From assembly GCA_036375215.1 (NCBI GenBank), contig DASUSH010000031.1:1-14529 (forward strand): a stretch of 14,529 nt of DNA. The letters are read 5' to 3'. The stretch is from DASUSH01 sp036375215. Lineage in GTDB: Bacteria; Actinomycetota; Thermoleophilia; Solirubrobacterales; 70-9. Under the pieces are notes generated by a model. That model was given only the letters and a program-made list of their open reading frames with translations, did no database searches and was not told the DNA's origin. Below are positions 1 through 6,548 of this stretch, in pieces (the first letter of the stretch is position 1; each line of letters starts with the position of its first letter). The position numbers and the translations under genes are program-made.

Positions 1-111
1 GCCATGGAGGAGGATGAGGGGATCGCCGTCCCCGCCGTCGCCCACGTCGAGCTCCAGCGCCCGCGTGCCGAAGCCGCCCAGTTCCAGCCGCTGCTCGCGG
101 ATGCGCGTCAT
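1..111 (-). CDS. Alpha/beta hydrolase, N-terminal fragment (runs off the left edge)
   Basis: Only the first 37 codons are present; the gene reads leftward out of the window. The peptide begins MTRIREQRLELGGFGTRALE, continues with a Gly/Asp-rich turn and ends in DPLILLHG. A short first strand, a turn, then a hydrophobic strand ending in His-Gly is the usual start of an alpha/beta-hydrolase, where the HG motif helps form the oxyanion hole. The catalytic Ser-Asp-His would lie outside the window, so the substrate cannot be guessed. The ATG at 111-109 is chosen because it gives the normal family N-terminus; I see no Shine-Dalgarno and no TANNNT element at the leaderless distance. It lies 98 bases downstream of the aldehyde dehydrogenase on the same strand, with a strong hairpin between them, so co-transcription is possible but may be attenuated. 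The frame stays open upstream, so a start further upstream cannot be excluded. Confidence 0.68.
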   Translation of the reverse strand, partial: MTRIREQRLELGGFGTRALELDVGDGGDGDPLILLHG

Positions 112-173
112 CTCGATCCCGAATTCTGCCGTCAGCGCCCGACGAGGCGCCAGACGCGAAGCTGTCGCGCGGT

Positions 174-218
174 GGGCTCTGCTCGACGGTGGCGATCGCC
201 GTCGGCCCGTCAGAGCCC
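174..218 (-). terminator. Two-tier hairpin at the end of the aldehyde dehydrogenase gene
   Basis: GGGCTCTG (174-181) and CAGAGCCC (211-218) are perfect 8-base inverted repeats. Inside them CGACGGTG (184-191) pairs with the segment ending at 204 (8 pairs including one T-G) around a 5-base loop. On the minus strand the structure overlaps the dehydrogenase stop codon (212-210) and comes before the hydrolase start. There is no T-run after it, so it is either a U-less terminator, as often proposed in high-GC actinobacteria, or an attenuator or RNA-stability element between the two genes. The pairing is seen directly; the function is inferred. Confidence 0.5.
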
Positions 219-1775
219 GAGGCGGTTGCGCAGCCCCCGCGCGGTGAGGAGCCGATAGGTGCGGCGGATGATCCCGCGCCTGCGCCGGCTGTAGGGGAAC
301 CAGGGCATCTCCGACTTCGCCAGCGGCACCCGCGGGATCGTGAGCGCCTCGGTGTGGCAGAACCGCCGGATCCCCTGCGCGCCGTGGCGCACGCCGATGC
401 CCGAGTTCTTCCAGCCGCCCATCGGCAGGCCCAGGATCGAGTAGTTCACGTGCACGTCGTTGACGTTGCAGTGGCCGGCCTCGATCCGCCGCGCGATGCG
501 CTCGCCCTCCGCCGCGTCGCCCGCGAAGACGGCCGAGCCGAGCCCGTAGTCGGTGTCGTTAGCCATGCGGACCGCCTCGTCGACGTCCTTCACCTTCATC
601 ACCGGAAGGGTCGGGCCGAAGGTCTCCTCGGTCATGCACTCCATCGAATGGTCGACGTCGACGATCAGCGTTGGCTCGTAGAAGTCGCCCTTGCCCTCGC
701 CGCGCCTGCCGCCGACCAGCACCCGAGCGCCCTTCTCCTCGGCGTCGCGCACGTGAGAGTCGATCAGGTCCATCTGCGGCGGCGAGGTGATCGCGCCGAC
801 GTCGACGATGCCGCGGGCGCCGGGCACGCCCTGGCGCAGCGCGCTCACCTTCTCGGTGACCTTGCCGACGAACTCGTCGTAGATCGGCTCCTCGACGTAG
901 ACGCGCTCGACCGAGATGCAGGTCTGGCCGCTGTTCTGCATCGAGTAGAAGACGGCCGAGTTGGCGGCGCGCTCGACGTTGGCGTCGGCGCAGACGATCA
1001 TCGGATCCTTGCCGCCGAGCTCGAGGCCGACCGGCGTGAGCGTTTTCGCCGCCCGCTCGGCGACCTTGATCCCGATCTCCGTCGAGCCGGTGAACATCAC
1101 GAAGTCGACCGCGTCGATGAGCGCGTTGCCGACCGACGAGCCCTCGCCGATCGCGACCTGGTGGACGTCCTCGGGCAGCCCGCACTCGCGCAGGCACTCG
1201 AGCATGAGCAGCGAGGTGGTCGGGGTGAGGGTGGCGGGCTTCAGGACGGTCGCGTTGCCGGCGGCGAGCGCCGGGATGCAGTCGCCGAAGGAGTTCGTGA
1301 GCGGGTAGTTCCAGGGCCCGATCACGCCGACGACGCCGACCGGCTCGCGGCGGACGACGAGCTTGCGGCCCAGCACGAACGGCGAGGAGGGGCGCAGCTT
1401 CTCGTCGGCGAGGTACTTGGGGGCGTTCTTCGCCCAGAAGCCGAACGCGGAGGCGGCGTAGGCGACCTCGGCGAGGAGCGCGTCCTCGTAGGTCTTGCCG
1501 GTCTCGGCGACGATCGTGGCGGCGATCCGCTCCTCGTTGTCGAGTACCCACTTCTGCGCGCGGCGGAGGATCCGGCCGCGGCCCTCGAAGCCGAGCGCCT
1601 CCCAGGCGGGCTGCGCCGCCCGCGCCCGCTCGACGACCTCGGTGACCCCGGCCGGGTTGAGCGCCGGTACCGTCGCGACCAGCTCCCCGGTCGCCGGGTT
1701 GGTGACCTCGATCGTCTTCGCGGTCCCGTGCCCGTTCGTCTTCGCGCTCTCCGCGGTCGCCGTCGTCTGCTTCAT
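210..1775 (-). CDS. gabD2: NAD(P)-dependent aldehyde dehydrogenase, GabD2-like succinate-semialdehyde dehydrogenase
   Basis: This 521-residue cytosolic protein is a complete ALDH-superfamily enzyme. Visible motifs in order: PWNYP with Asn156 (transition-state stabilisation), LKP with Lys179 (cofactor), FTGST at 228-232 (Rossmann turn), LELGGKD with the general base Glu252, GQTC with the nucleophile Cys286, and EETFGP with Glu384 and Phe386 for cofactor ribose binding. The long NYPLTNSFGDCIPALAAGN run and the spacing resemble the mycobacterial GabD2 type of succinate-semialdehyde dehydrogenase, which oxidises succinate semialdehyde to succinate in GABA or 2-oxoglutarate bypass metabolism. The assignment within the family is by recalled resemblance, so another aldehyde substrate is possible. 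The ATG at 1775 is chosen over a TTG five codons upstream because GGAGG (1788-1784) sits 8 bases before it. The C-terminus has a basic tail, SRRRRGIIRRTYRLL, beyond the usual ALDH end. Confidence 0.85.
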   Translation of the reverse strand: MKQTTATAESAKTNGHGTAKTIEVTNPATGELVATVPALNPAGVTEVVERARAAQPAWEALGFEGRGRILRRAQKWVLDNEERIAATIVAETGKTYEDALLAEVAYAASAFGFWAKNAPKYLADEKLRPSSPFVLGRKLVVRREPVGVVGVIGPWNYPLTNSFGDCIPALAAGNATVLKPATLTPTTSLLMLECLRECGLPEDVHQVAIGEGSSVGNALIDAVDFVMFTGSTEIGIKVAERAAKTLTPVGLELGGKDPMIVCADANVERAANSAVFYSMQNSGQTCISVERVYVEEPIYDEFVGKVTEKVSALRQGVPGARGIVDVGAITSPPQMDLIDSHVRDAEEKGARVLVGGRRGEGKGDFYEPTLIVDVDHSMECMTEETFGPTLPVMKVKDVDEAVRMANDTDYGLGSAVFAGDAAEGERIARRIEAGHCNVNDVHVNYSILGLPMGGWKNSGIGVRHGAQGIRRFCHTEALTIPRVPLAKSEMPWFPYSRRRRGIIRRTYRLLTARGLRNRLGL

Positions 1776-1783
1776 CGCTCGAA

Positions 1784-1823
1784 CCTCCAAGACTCGCTCG
1801 TTAAGCCGCTGGGACTGACTCTA
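1784..1823 (-). promoter_or_regulatory. Shine-Dalgarno and possible -10 of the aldehyde dehydrogenase gene
   Basis: GGAGG at 1788-1784, 8 bases from the ATG at 1775, decides the start. Further upstream TAGAGT (1823-1818) fits TANNNT and would give a leader of roughly 35-40 bases. No convincing -35 was seen. The Shine-Dalgarno is solid; the -10 is tentative. Confidence 0.4.
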
Positions 1824-1931
1824 GTTACCGAGCCGATCGCGCAGCGCCAGCACCCGCTCCGCCGACTCGACGAAACCCGGCCGCGCCAGATCGCAGGATC
1901 GCGATCACCGGGCGCCCCCTCCGGCGGGTCC

Positions 1932-2183
1932 TCAATGCGCCGAGGCCGGGGCGCCGCCCCGGCGCAGGCGGACCAGGCTCCAGGCCGAGACCAGCGCCCA
2001 GACCGCCTCGAGCAGCAGGAAGCCCCACTGCGACTCGTTCAGGGCGAGCACCGCGAGGATCGCCGAGCCCACCAGGTTGAGGGCGAGGTAGCTCGGCGAG
2101 TCCTGGTCGAGGTAGCGGAACTGCGCCGCCGCGTAAGCGGCGAGAATCAGGAGCGCCCCGACGACTTGAACGATCTGGTCCAT
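1932..2183 (-). CDS. Small integral membrane protein, CBU_0592-like
   Basis: This 83-residue protein starts MDQIVQVVGALLILAAYAAA. It shows about three membrane segments (roughly residues 5-22, 32-49 and 53-72) and a basic C-terminus, VRLRRGGAPASAH. The arrangement, a first helix running into an AAYxxxQ motif, a short polar loop (RYLDQDSPSY), then LNLVGSAILA and a third helix with FLLLEAVWALVS, is what I recall for the CBU_0592 family of small bacterial membrane proteins, whose function is unknown. The ATG shares the tetranucleotide CATG (2181-2184) with the start of the divergent lipoprotein gene. TACGCT lies 6 bases before the ATG, so a leaderless transcript is likely, and its promoter lies inside the other gene. 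The reading frame extends upstream but would lose the membrane-protein character there. Confidence 0.72.
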   Translation of the reverse strand: MDQIVQVVGALLILAAYAAAQFRYLDQDSPSYLALNLVGSAILAVLALNESQWGFLLLEAVWALVSAWSLVRLRRGGAPASAH

Positions 2184-2787
2184 GCTCCGAGCGTACCCAG
2201 CTGATCCGGCCCGCCGCGCGGTGGCGCTCGTCGCCGTCGCGCTGGCCGCGCTCGCGCTGCCGGCGTGCGGCGCCGAGGGCCCGGCAGAGGACGTCGAGCC
2301 CCCGAGCGAGACCGCGCAGCCGGTCCCGAAGCTGCCGCCCGGCTGGAAGGTGGACCGCAACGACGCCGGCGGCTTCGCCCTCGGCGTGCCGCCGGGCTGG
2401 CGGGCGAAGGCGCAGGCCACGCGCACCCAGCTGAAGTCAGCGGACCGGCTCGTCGTGATCACCGTCACCCCGGATCGCTCGAACGAGCTGATCGAGGCCG
2501 ACCTCGAGGAGCTCGCCGAGTCGACGGGGGCCCGGTACGGCGAGCAGTTCGAGGACTTCGAGCTCGGCCACACCGACCGTTTCGAGCACGTCTACGACGG
2601 CTACTCGGTCACCGCCGACGGCCGCCGCGACGGCGTCCGCCAGGAGATCGAGCTGATCCTCCTGCGCCGCGGCGAGATCGTCACCTTCACCGTGATCGTC
2701 CAGCGCAACGAGCGCTTCGGCACCGCCGCCTACCGGCCGACGATCGAGCGGATCGTGCGCTCGCTCCGCAGCCGCCCGGTCGGCTAG
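2182..2787 (+). CDS. Secreted lipoprotein with a PsbP/LpqN-like domain
   Basis: The 201-residue product has a lipoprotein signal: n-region with Arg3, Arg11 and Arg12, hydrophobic core VALVAVALAALA, and lipobox LPAC with Cys29 as the lipidated residue. A Pro/Glu-rich linker follows (residues 30-53). The rest is a compact alpha/beta domain starting PPGWKVDRNDAGGFALGVPP and ending VIVQRNERFGTAAYRPTIER, a pattern typical of PsbP/LpqN/DUF1795-type lipoproteins, where a beta sheet is followed by a last helix with IVRSLR. It should sit on the outer face of the membrane; its function is unknown. The ATG at 2182 is used because it supplies the positive n-region, but there is no Shine-Dalgarno and it overlaps the divergent start. 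A GTG at 2221 is the alternative and would remove the charges. It converges with pyrE, leaving 10 bases between stop codons. Confidence 0.78.
   Translation: MLRAYPADPARRAVALVAVALAALALPACGAEGPAEDVEPPSETAQPVPKLPPGWKVDRNDAGGFALGVPPGWRAKAQATRTQLKSADRLVVITVTPDRSNELIEADLEELAESTGARYGEQFEDFELGHTDRFEHVYDGYSVTADGRRDGVRQEIELILLRRGEIVTFTVIVQRNERFGTAAYRPTIERIVRSLRSRPVG
2184..2195 (-). promoter_or_regulatory. -10 element for leaderless start of the small membrane-protein gene
   Basis: TACGCT (2195-2190) fits TANNNT. The six bases CGGAGC (2189-2184) separate it from the ATG, so transcription would begin at the A of the start codon. The element lies within the first codons of the divergent lipoprotein gene. 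No -35 was recognised. Confidence 0.5.
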
Positions 2788-2797
2788 GGGCCGCGGG

Positions 2798-3361
2798 CTA
2801 CTCGGGCCGGTCGGGGTAGACGTCGTCGATCGTCGTGAGCGGCGCGTAGGGGCCGCCGCCGGCCGCGGCGATCGCGTCGTCACCGCCCGCGAGCCGGTCG
2901 AGGACGGCGACCGTGCCCTTGATCTCGAGGCCCTCCTCGCGGATCCGCTCGATCGCCTTCACCGTCGAGCCGCCGGTCGTGACGACGTCCTCGACGACCA
3001 GGCACGGGGTGCCGGGCGCGAGCAGCGGGCCCTCGACCCAGCGCTGCAGGCCGTGCTGCTTGCGCTCCTTGCGCACGAAGAAGGCGACGAGCTCGGATTC
3101 GGCGCCGGCGGCGGCGAGCGCCGCGCAGGCGATCGGGTCGGCGCCCATCGTCAGGCCCCCGATCGCGGTCGCCCCGAGCTCGCGGGCGCGCTCGGCGACC
3201 AGCCGCCCGGTCGCCAGGAACGCACGGGGGCGCAGAAGCGCCCGCTTCGCGTCCACGTAGTAGGACGCGGTGCGGCCGCTCGCGAGCGTCACCTCGCCGA
3301 TCACGAGCGCGTGCTCGCGGAGCTCGGCGAGGAGCTCGTCGCGGGCGCCGTCCGCGCTCAC
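2798..3361 (-). CDS. pyrE: Orotate phosphoribosyltransferase
   Basis: The 187-residue cytosolic enzyme joins orotate to PRPP to make orotidine 5'-phosphate in de novo pyrimidine synthesis. The PRPP-binding loop LVVEDVVTTGGST (residues 121-133) with Glu124-Asp125 is intact, as is the catalytic flexible loop FFVRKERKQHGLQ (95-107) with its Arg/Lys/His residues. ASGRTASYYVDAKRAL (27-42) is the usual orotate-side N-terminal segment. The length is a little below the E. coli enzyme but normal for actinobacterial and archaeal-type PyrE. The GTG at 3361 is chosen because it overlaps the stop codon of the upstream epimerase as GTGA, implying translational coupling; the longer open frame upstream is shadow of that gene. 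It is the last gene of a three-gene unit, with no other pyrimidine gene nearby. Confidence 0.93.
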   Translation of the reverse strand: MSADGARDELLAELREHALVIGEVTLASGRTASYYVDAKRALLRPRAFLATGRLVAERARELGATAIGGLTMGADPIACAALAAAGAESELVAFFVRKERKQHGLQRWVEGPLLAPGTPCLVVEDVVTTGGSTVKAIERIREEGLEIKGTVAVLDRLAGGDDAIAAAGGGPYAPLTTIDDVYPDRPE

Positions 3362-4296
3362 CCGAGCGCCTCGGAGAATCCCCGCCGCCAGCTCGGCCAG
3401 CGGGGCTCGAAGCCGAGCTCGCGCTTCGCCTTCTCGTTCGAAGCGCCGCGGAGGTCGCGGGAGAGGAACACGGCGTAGCGGCCGGCGACCATGCGGACGA
3501 GCAGCGTAGGGACCCGCCGCGGGGGCTTCGCCCCCACCGCCTCGGCGTAGGCCGGGATCCACTCGCGGGCCGGGGCGGGGTCGTCGTCGGCGATGTTGTA
3601 GACGCCGGGGTCGCCGCGCTCGAGCGCGGCGAGCGTCGCCGCGGCGACGTCGTCGACGTGCACGAACGACCAGACCGCGGACCCTGCCCCGACGATCGGG
3701 AGCCGCCGCCGGCGCACCTCGGCGGCCCAGTGGCCGTCGGGCGCATAGGCGGTGCGGGGGCCGTACCAGAACCCGAAGCGCAGGGCGACGCCTGCGAGCC
3801 CGTCGGCGTTGGTGACCTGGCGCTCGAGCTCCGCGACGGCGCCGGCGGCCTCGCCGCCCGGGGTCGGGGCGTCCACGTAGAGCGGGTCCGACTCGTCGTA
3901 GAGGCCGGTCGGCTTGGGCGCGTATGCGAACGCGATGCTCTGGGCGACGATCCGGCGCGCGCCGGCCTCGCGGGCCGCGTCGATCAGGTTCGCGGTGCCC
4001 TCGGTCCGCACCCGGTTGGTCGCCTCGAGGCCAACCTTCAGCGCGCCCGGCGTCATCTGCTGGGGGAGGTCGGTCAGGTGGTGGACGACCGCGTCCGGCT
4101 TCGCAGAGACGACGGCGTCGCGGAGCGCGGCGGTGTCGAGGACGTCGCAGACGACGGGGTCGGCGCCATCGGCGGCCAGCCGCTCGGCCTTCGACGGGGT
4201 CCGGGTGAGCGCGACGACCTCGTGCCCGGCCTCGACCAGGCGCGGCGTCAGCACCGGGCCGATCGCCCCGCTCGCGCCGGCGAAGAAGACCCTCAT
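3358..4296 (-). CDS. Atypical NAD-dependent epimerase/dehydratase (extended SDR) lacking the YxxxK dyad
   Basis: This 312-residue Rossmann protein starts MRVFFAGASGAIGPVLTPRL with the GxxGxxG nucleotide loop (Gly7, Gly10, Gly13). Asp51-Val52 follows as in NAD-binding SDRs, then VAQSIAFAYA (117-126), ALRFGFWYGP (171-180), WSFVHVDDVAAA (209-220) and GVYNIADDD (231-239), all landmarks of extended SDR epimerases. The active-site Tyr-xxx-Lys expected around residues 148-156 is absent; the stretch reads GGEAAGAVAELERQ. This makes it an atypical SDR, possibly binding NAD(P) without classical epimerase chemistry. The substrate is unknown. The ATG at 4296 overlaps the upstream membrane-protein stop (ATGA), and the gene itself overlaps pyrE by 4 bases, so all three are probably one coupled operon. 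Confidence 0.83.
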   Translation of the reverse strand: MRVFFAGASGAIGPVLTPRLVEAGHEVVALTRTPSKAERLAADGADPVVCDVLDTAALRDAVVSAKPDAVVHHLTDLPQQMTPGALKVGLEATNRVRTEGTANLIDAAREAGARRIVAQSIAFAYAPKPTGLYDESDPLYVDAPTPGGEAAGAVAELERQVTNADGLAGVALRFGFWYGPRTAYAPDGHWAAEVRRRRLPIVGAGSAVWSFVHVDDVAAATLAALERGDPGVYNIADDDPAPAREWIPAYAEAVGAKPPRRVPTLLVRMVAGRYAVFLSRDLRGASNEKAKRELGFEPRWPSWRRGFSEALG

Positions 4297-4688
4297 CGCG
4301 CCGCCGCCGCCCGTAGGCGGCCGCTCGCCGCGGCGAGGTACCAGGACCCGGCCGCGAGCAGGGCGAGGGAGATCGTGTCGAACGCCCCGCGGCCGTCGCT
4401 CGAGGCCTGGCCGATATCGAAGAGGTGGTTGAGGGCGTGGAGCGCGTACCAGACCGCCCCCACGTAGAGGATCGGCACCCGCCACGAGGGCCGCGCGGCC
4501 GCCATCCCCACCCCGAAGGCCGCGGCGAGGTAGAACGCCCCGACGTCGCCGATGTAGTGGTCGTTGCGGATCCCGTACTGCCCGATCTCGTCGAAGAACG
4601 TCCCGGGCGCGAGGAACATCATCAGCCCGAGGAAGAGCTGGATCGCCGCGATGATCCAGAGGGTCGCGCGCAGTGCCGGCTCGGTCAC
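4293..4688 (-). CDS. Four-TM integral membrane protein of unknown function
   Basis: The 131-residue protein has four predicted membrane segments, near residues 8-27, 47-65, 71-90 and 104-122. Between the first two is a conserved-looking loop, APGTFFDEIGQYGIRNDHYI; the third contains YVGAVWYALHALNHLFDIG with two His residues close together. The C-terminus is short and basic. I recognise the general actinobacterial type but no function. The start is GTG at 4688, with TAGGTT 7 bases upstream and no Shine-Dalgarno, as expected for a leaderless message. It is the first gene of the unit with the SDR protein and pyrE and overlaps the SDR gene by 4 bases. The His-rich third helix might bind metal or haem, but nothing else supports that. 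Confidence 0.8.
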   Translation of the reverse strand: MTEPALRATLWIIAAIQLFLGLMMFLAPGTFFDEIGQYGIRNDHYIGDVGAFYLAAAFGVGMAAARPSWRVPILYVGAVWYALHALNHLFDIGQASSDGRGAFDTISLALLAAGSWYLAAASGRLRAAAAR

Positions 4689-4701
4689 GAGCCAGAACCT
4701 A
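4689..4701 (-). promoter_or_regulatory. -10 element for leaderless start of the membrane protein-SDR-pyrE unit
   Basis: TAGGTT (4701-4696) lies 7 bases before the GTG at 4688, in the 26-base gap after the L,D-transpeptidase gene. No Shine-Dalgarno is present at a useful distance. No clear -35 was seen; it would overlap the end of the transpeptidase gene. Confidence 0.5.
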
Positions 4702-4714
4702 GTTCAACCGGGGA

Positions 4715-5758
4715 TCAGTCGTAGACCCAGATGTCATCCCCGAGATCGATCCAGTTGTAGATGGATCGCGAGTCGGGGATGGGGTTGCGCAGGCAGCCGT
4801 GGCTCGCCGGGTAGTCGGGGACCGACTTGTAGCCGTGCGTCGCCTCGCCGCGGTTGTAGTAGATCGAGTAGTACATCCCGATCGCGTTGAAGCCGGGGTC
4901 CTTGCGGTAGAAGGTGTAGTGGCCGCGGTCGGAGGGGGTGCCCGGCGCGCCGGAGGAGATGTGGTAGGTCCGCTGCGCCTTGCCCTTGTCGGCGAGCACC
5001 ATCACCTGCCGGGAGATGTCGACCTCGACGTGATGGCCGGCGCCCGGGTAGCGCAGCTTGAAGGCGCCCTTGCCGTCGGCGAGCCGCTTGAAGATGTCGG
5101 GCGTCGCGGCATAGGTGCGCGCCATCCCGTTCACCTTGCGGAAGGCATGGACGGCGCGGGCGGTGGCCGAGGTGTAGCGCTTGCCCTTCGGCGCGTTGCC
5201 GTAGCCCTCCTTGGCGAGCAGCTTGTGGAAGAGCTGGACGGTCTCGCCGCTGTCGTTGCCGCCGAGGCGGGGGTACCTGATGCCGAAGCGCTTGCTGGAC
5301 TTCGCCGCCCCGAGCTGCTCCGGGGTCTCGGCGTGATCGGCGCGGAACGAGTACTTGGCGGGCTCCACGAAGCGCGGGGACTTCAGCTTCACGATCCCGG
5401 CGTTGGCGCCCTTCTTGCGCTCGATCGTCTTACGCTCCCGCTTCAGCGGCTTGCCCTTGCGGAAGACGCCGATCCGCATCGTCTGGCCGGGGACGAACGG
5501 CTTGATCGTCGCGAAGGCAACGGCGCGGCGGTTGACGCGGACGTGGCCGCCGTTCACGCCCTTGACGTCGAGGTCGAGCCTCGCCTCGGCCGGCGGCGCG
5601 GGCTCGGGCTCCGGCTCGGGGACCGTCGGCGTGGTCGGCGTGGTCGTCGTCCCCTGCGCGCCGGCCGCCGCGACGAACGCGAACGTCGCGACGGTGGCGA
5701 CGATCAGAACGAGGAGGAAGCGAACCGGTCCCTGCAAAGCGGCGGGAATGATAGCCAT
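4715..5758 (-). CDS. Secreted L,D-transpeptidase (YkuD) with peptidoglycan-binding-like domain
   Basis: This 347-residue enzyme should crosslink peptidoglycan stems (3-3 links) or attach proteins to the wall, outside the membrane. The signal or anchor segment is residues 13-33, with possible cleavage after AGA. A Thr/Pro/Glu-rich spacer (36-58) could span the wall. A beta-rich domain (59-160) follows, then a peptidoglycan-binding-like helical repeat (167-227, with the helix ATARAVHAFRKVNGM). The YkuD domain occupies about 240-347. Its catalytic motif is complete: His308-Gly-Tyr, and SHGCLR with His320, Cys322 and Arg324. The length and order fit actinobacterial YkuD proteins. The ATG at 5758 has a purine-rich GGGGAGGG just upstream, slightly close at about 3 bases, and gives a normal signal peptide. 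It is probably transcribed alone, 55 bases downstream of the CPBP gene. Confidence 0.9.
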   Translation of the reverse strand: MAIIPAALQGPVRFLLVLIVATVATFAFVAAAGAQGTTTTPTTPTVPEPEPEPAPPAEARLDLDVKGVNGGHVRVNRRAVAFATIKPFVPGQTMRIGVFRKGKPLKRERKTIERKKGANAGIVKLKSPRFVEPAKYSFRADHAETPEQLGAAKSSKRFGIRYPRLGGNDSGETVQLFHKLLAKEGYGNAPKGKRYTSATARAVHAFRKVNGMARTYAATPDIFKRLADGKGAFKLRYPGAGHHVEVDISRQVMVLADKGKAQRTYHISSGAPGTPSDRGHYTFYRKDPGFNAIGMYYSIYYNRGEATHGYKSVPDYPASHGCLRNPIPDSRSIYNWIDLGDDIWVYD

Positions 5759-5800
5759 GGCCCTCCCCGTTCAGTTCGAGTTGTCCGTTCGAAGACCTCC

Positions 5801-5813
5801 CGCCGGACCGGCG
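5801..5813 (-). terminator. GC palindrome directly after the CPBP protease stop codon
   Basis: CGCCGGACCGGCG is a perfect 13-base palindrome around a central base and begins one base beyond the stop codon (5816-5814) of the HAD-CPBP unit on the minus strand. As RNA it can form a 5-pair stem with a 3-base loop. There is no U-tract, so a terminator role is only plausible. Confidence 0.35.
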
Positions 5814-6548
5814 TCAGCTGATCGTGATCGTGAAGGCGATCGCGTTCTGGAGGGCGTGCATCAGCACCGGGGGCCCGAGCGAGCCGGTGCGCTCATACAG
5901 CCAGGCGAGCAGGACGCCGAACGCGGCGAGCGGCGGGATCACCTCCCACGACCCGCCGAGCAGGTGGATCGAGCCGAAGAAGAGCCCCGAGATCAGCGCC
6001 GCGGGCCAGAAGCTGAGCTTTCCCCGCAGCCCGCCGAACAAAAAGCCGCGGAAGAAGAGCTCCTCGGAGACCGGCGCGAGGCCGACGACGAGGATGCCCT
6101 GGGCGACCAGCACGACGGCGTCCTTCTCCGCGCCGATGTCCTGGAGGACCTGCTGCTCGGACTGGGTGTCGACGAGGAGCGAGTAGAGGCCGGCGAGCCC
6201 GATGAAGACGCCGTAGGTCGCGAGCATCCAGCCGATCCCGCTGATGGGCTTGAACGGCCGCAGCCCGAGCCGGCGGGCGGCGGGGGCAACGCCCTCGATC
6301 CGGCAGACGATGAACGGCACCGCGACGAGGCCCGCGGCGAAGAACGCCTGGGCGACGATCGCGGCGGCGTCGGAGTCCGGGTCGCCGGCGACCACGAACG
6401 CGATCCCGCCGAGCACCGCGGGCACGACCAGGATCGCGAGCACGATCCCGAGGACGAGCCAGCCGACGCCGATCGTCTTCGGCGATCGCGGCCCGCTCGG
6501 GATCGGCGGGGGCGAAGGCGGCGGCGCCGCCTGCTCCAGGGTGCTCAT
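5814..6548 (-). CDS. CPBP family intramembrane metalloprotease (CAAX/ABI-like)
   Basis: The 244-residue membrane protein carries the full set of CPBP motifs: SEELFFRG with Glu162, Glu163 and Arg167; FFGSIH with Phe191 and His195; and HALQN with His231 and Asn235. These are the residues that form the active site in Rce1-type and ABI-type glutamyl proteases. About six or seven membrane helices are visible, beginning at residues 28-53 after a cytoplasmic Pro-rich N-terminus (PPPSPPPIPSGP). In bacteria such proteins serve in bacteriocin self-immunity, membrane-protein processing or unknown roles; no bacteriocin gene is nearby, so the substrate is unknown. The ATG at 6548 overlaps the HAD stop codon (ATGA), so translation is probably coupled to the HAD gene. 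Confidence 0.87.
   Translation of the reverse strand: MSTLEQAAPPPSPPPIPSGPRSPKTIGVGWLVLGIVLAILVVPAVLGGIAFVVAGDPDSDAAAIVAQAFFAAGLVAVPFIVCRIEGVAPAARRLGLRPFKPISGIGWMLATYGVFIGLAGLYSLLVDTQSEQQVLQDIGAEKDAVVLVAQGILVVGLAPVSEELFFRGFLFGGLRGKLSFWPAALISGLFFGSIHLLGGSWEVIPPLAAFGVLLAWLYERTGSLGPPVLMHALQNAIAFTITIS

Noticed and set aside
189..2204. Long plus-strand open frame (671 codons) opposite the aldehyde dehydrogenase and the small membrane protein
   Set aside because: Its translation is Arg/Asp/His-rich low-complexity with no domain, as expected for the antisense shadow of a high-GC gene; the minus-strand product has every ALDH motif.
2776..2813. Direct repeat CCGGTCGG on both sides of the lipoprotein/pyrE junction
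   Set aside because: Eight GC-rich bases in a high-GC genome, within coding sequence on both sides; no further structure supports a function.
4409..4417. Second GCCGATAT word on the plus strand
   Set aside because: It lies inside the four-TM protein gene, has no TAAA-like -35 at the right distance and points at no plus-strand gene. It shows that the word can occur by chance, so the promoter at 11576 rests on the combination with TAAC and the FlgM-like gene.
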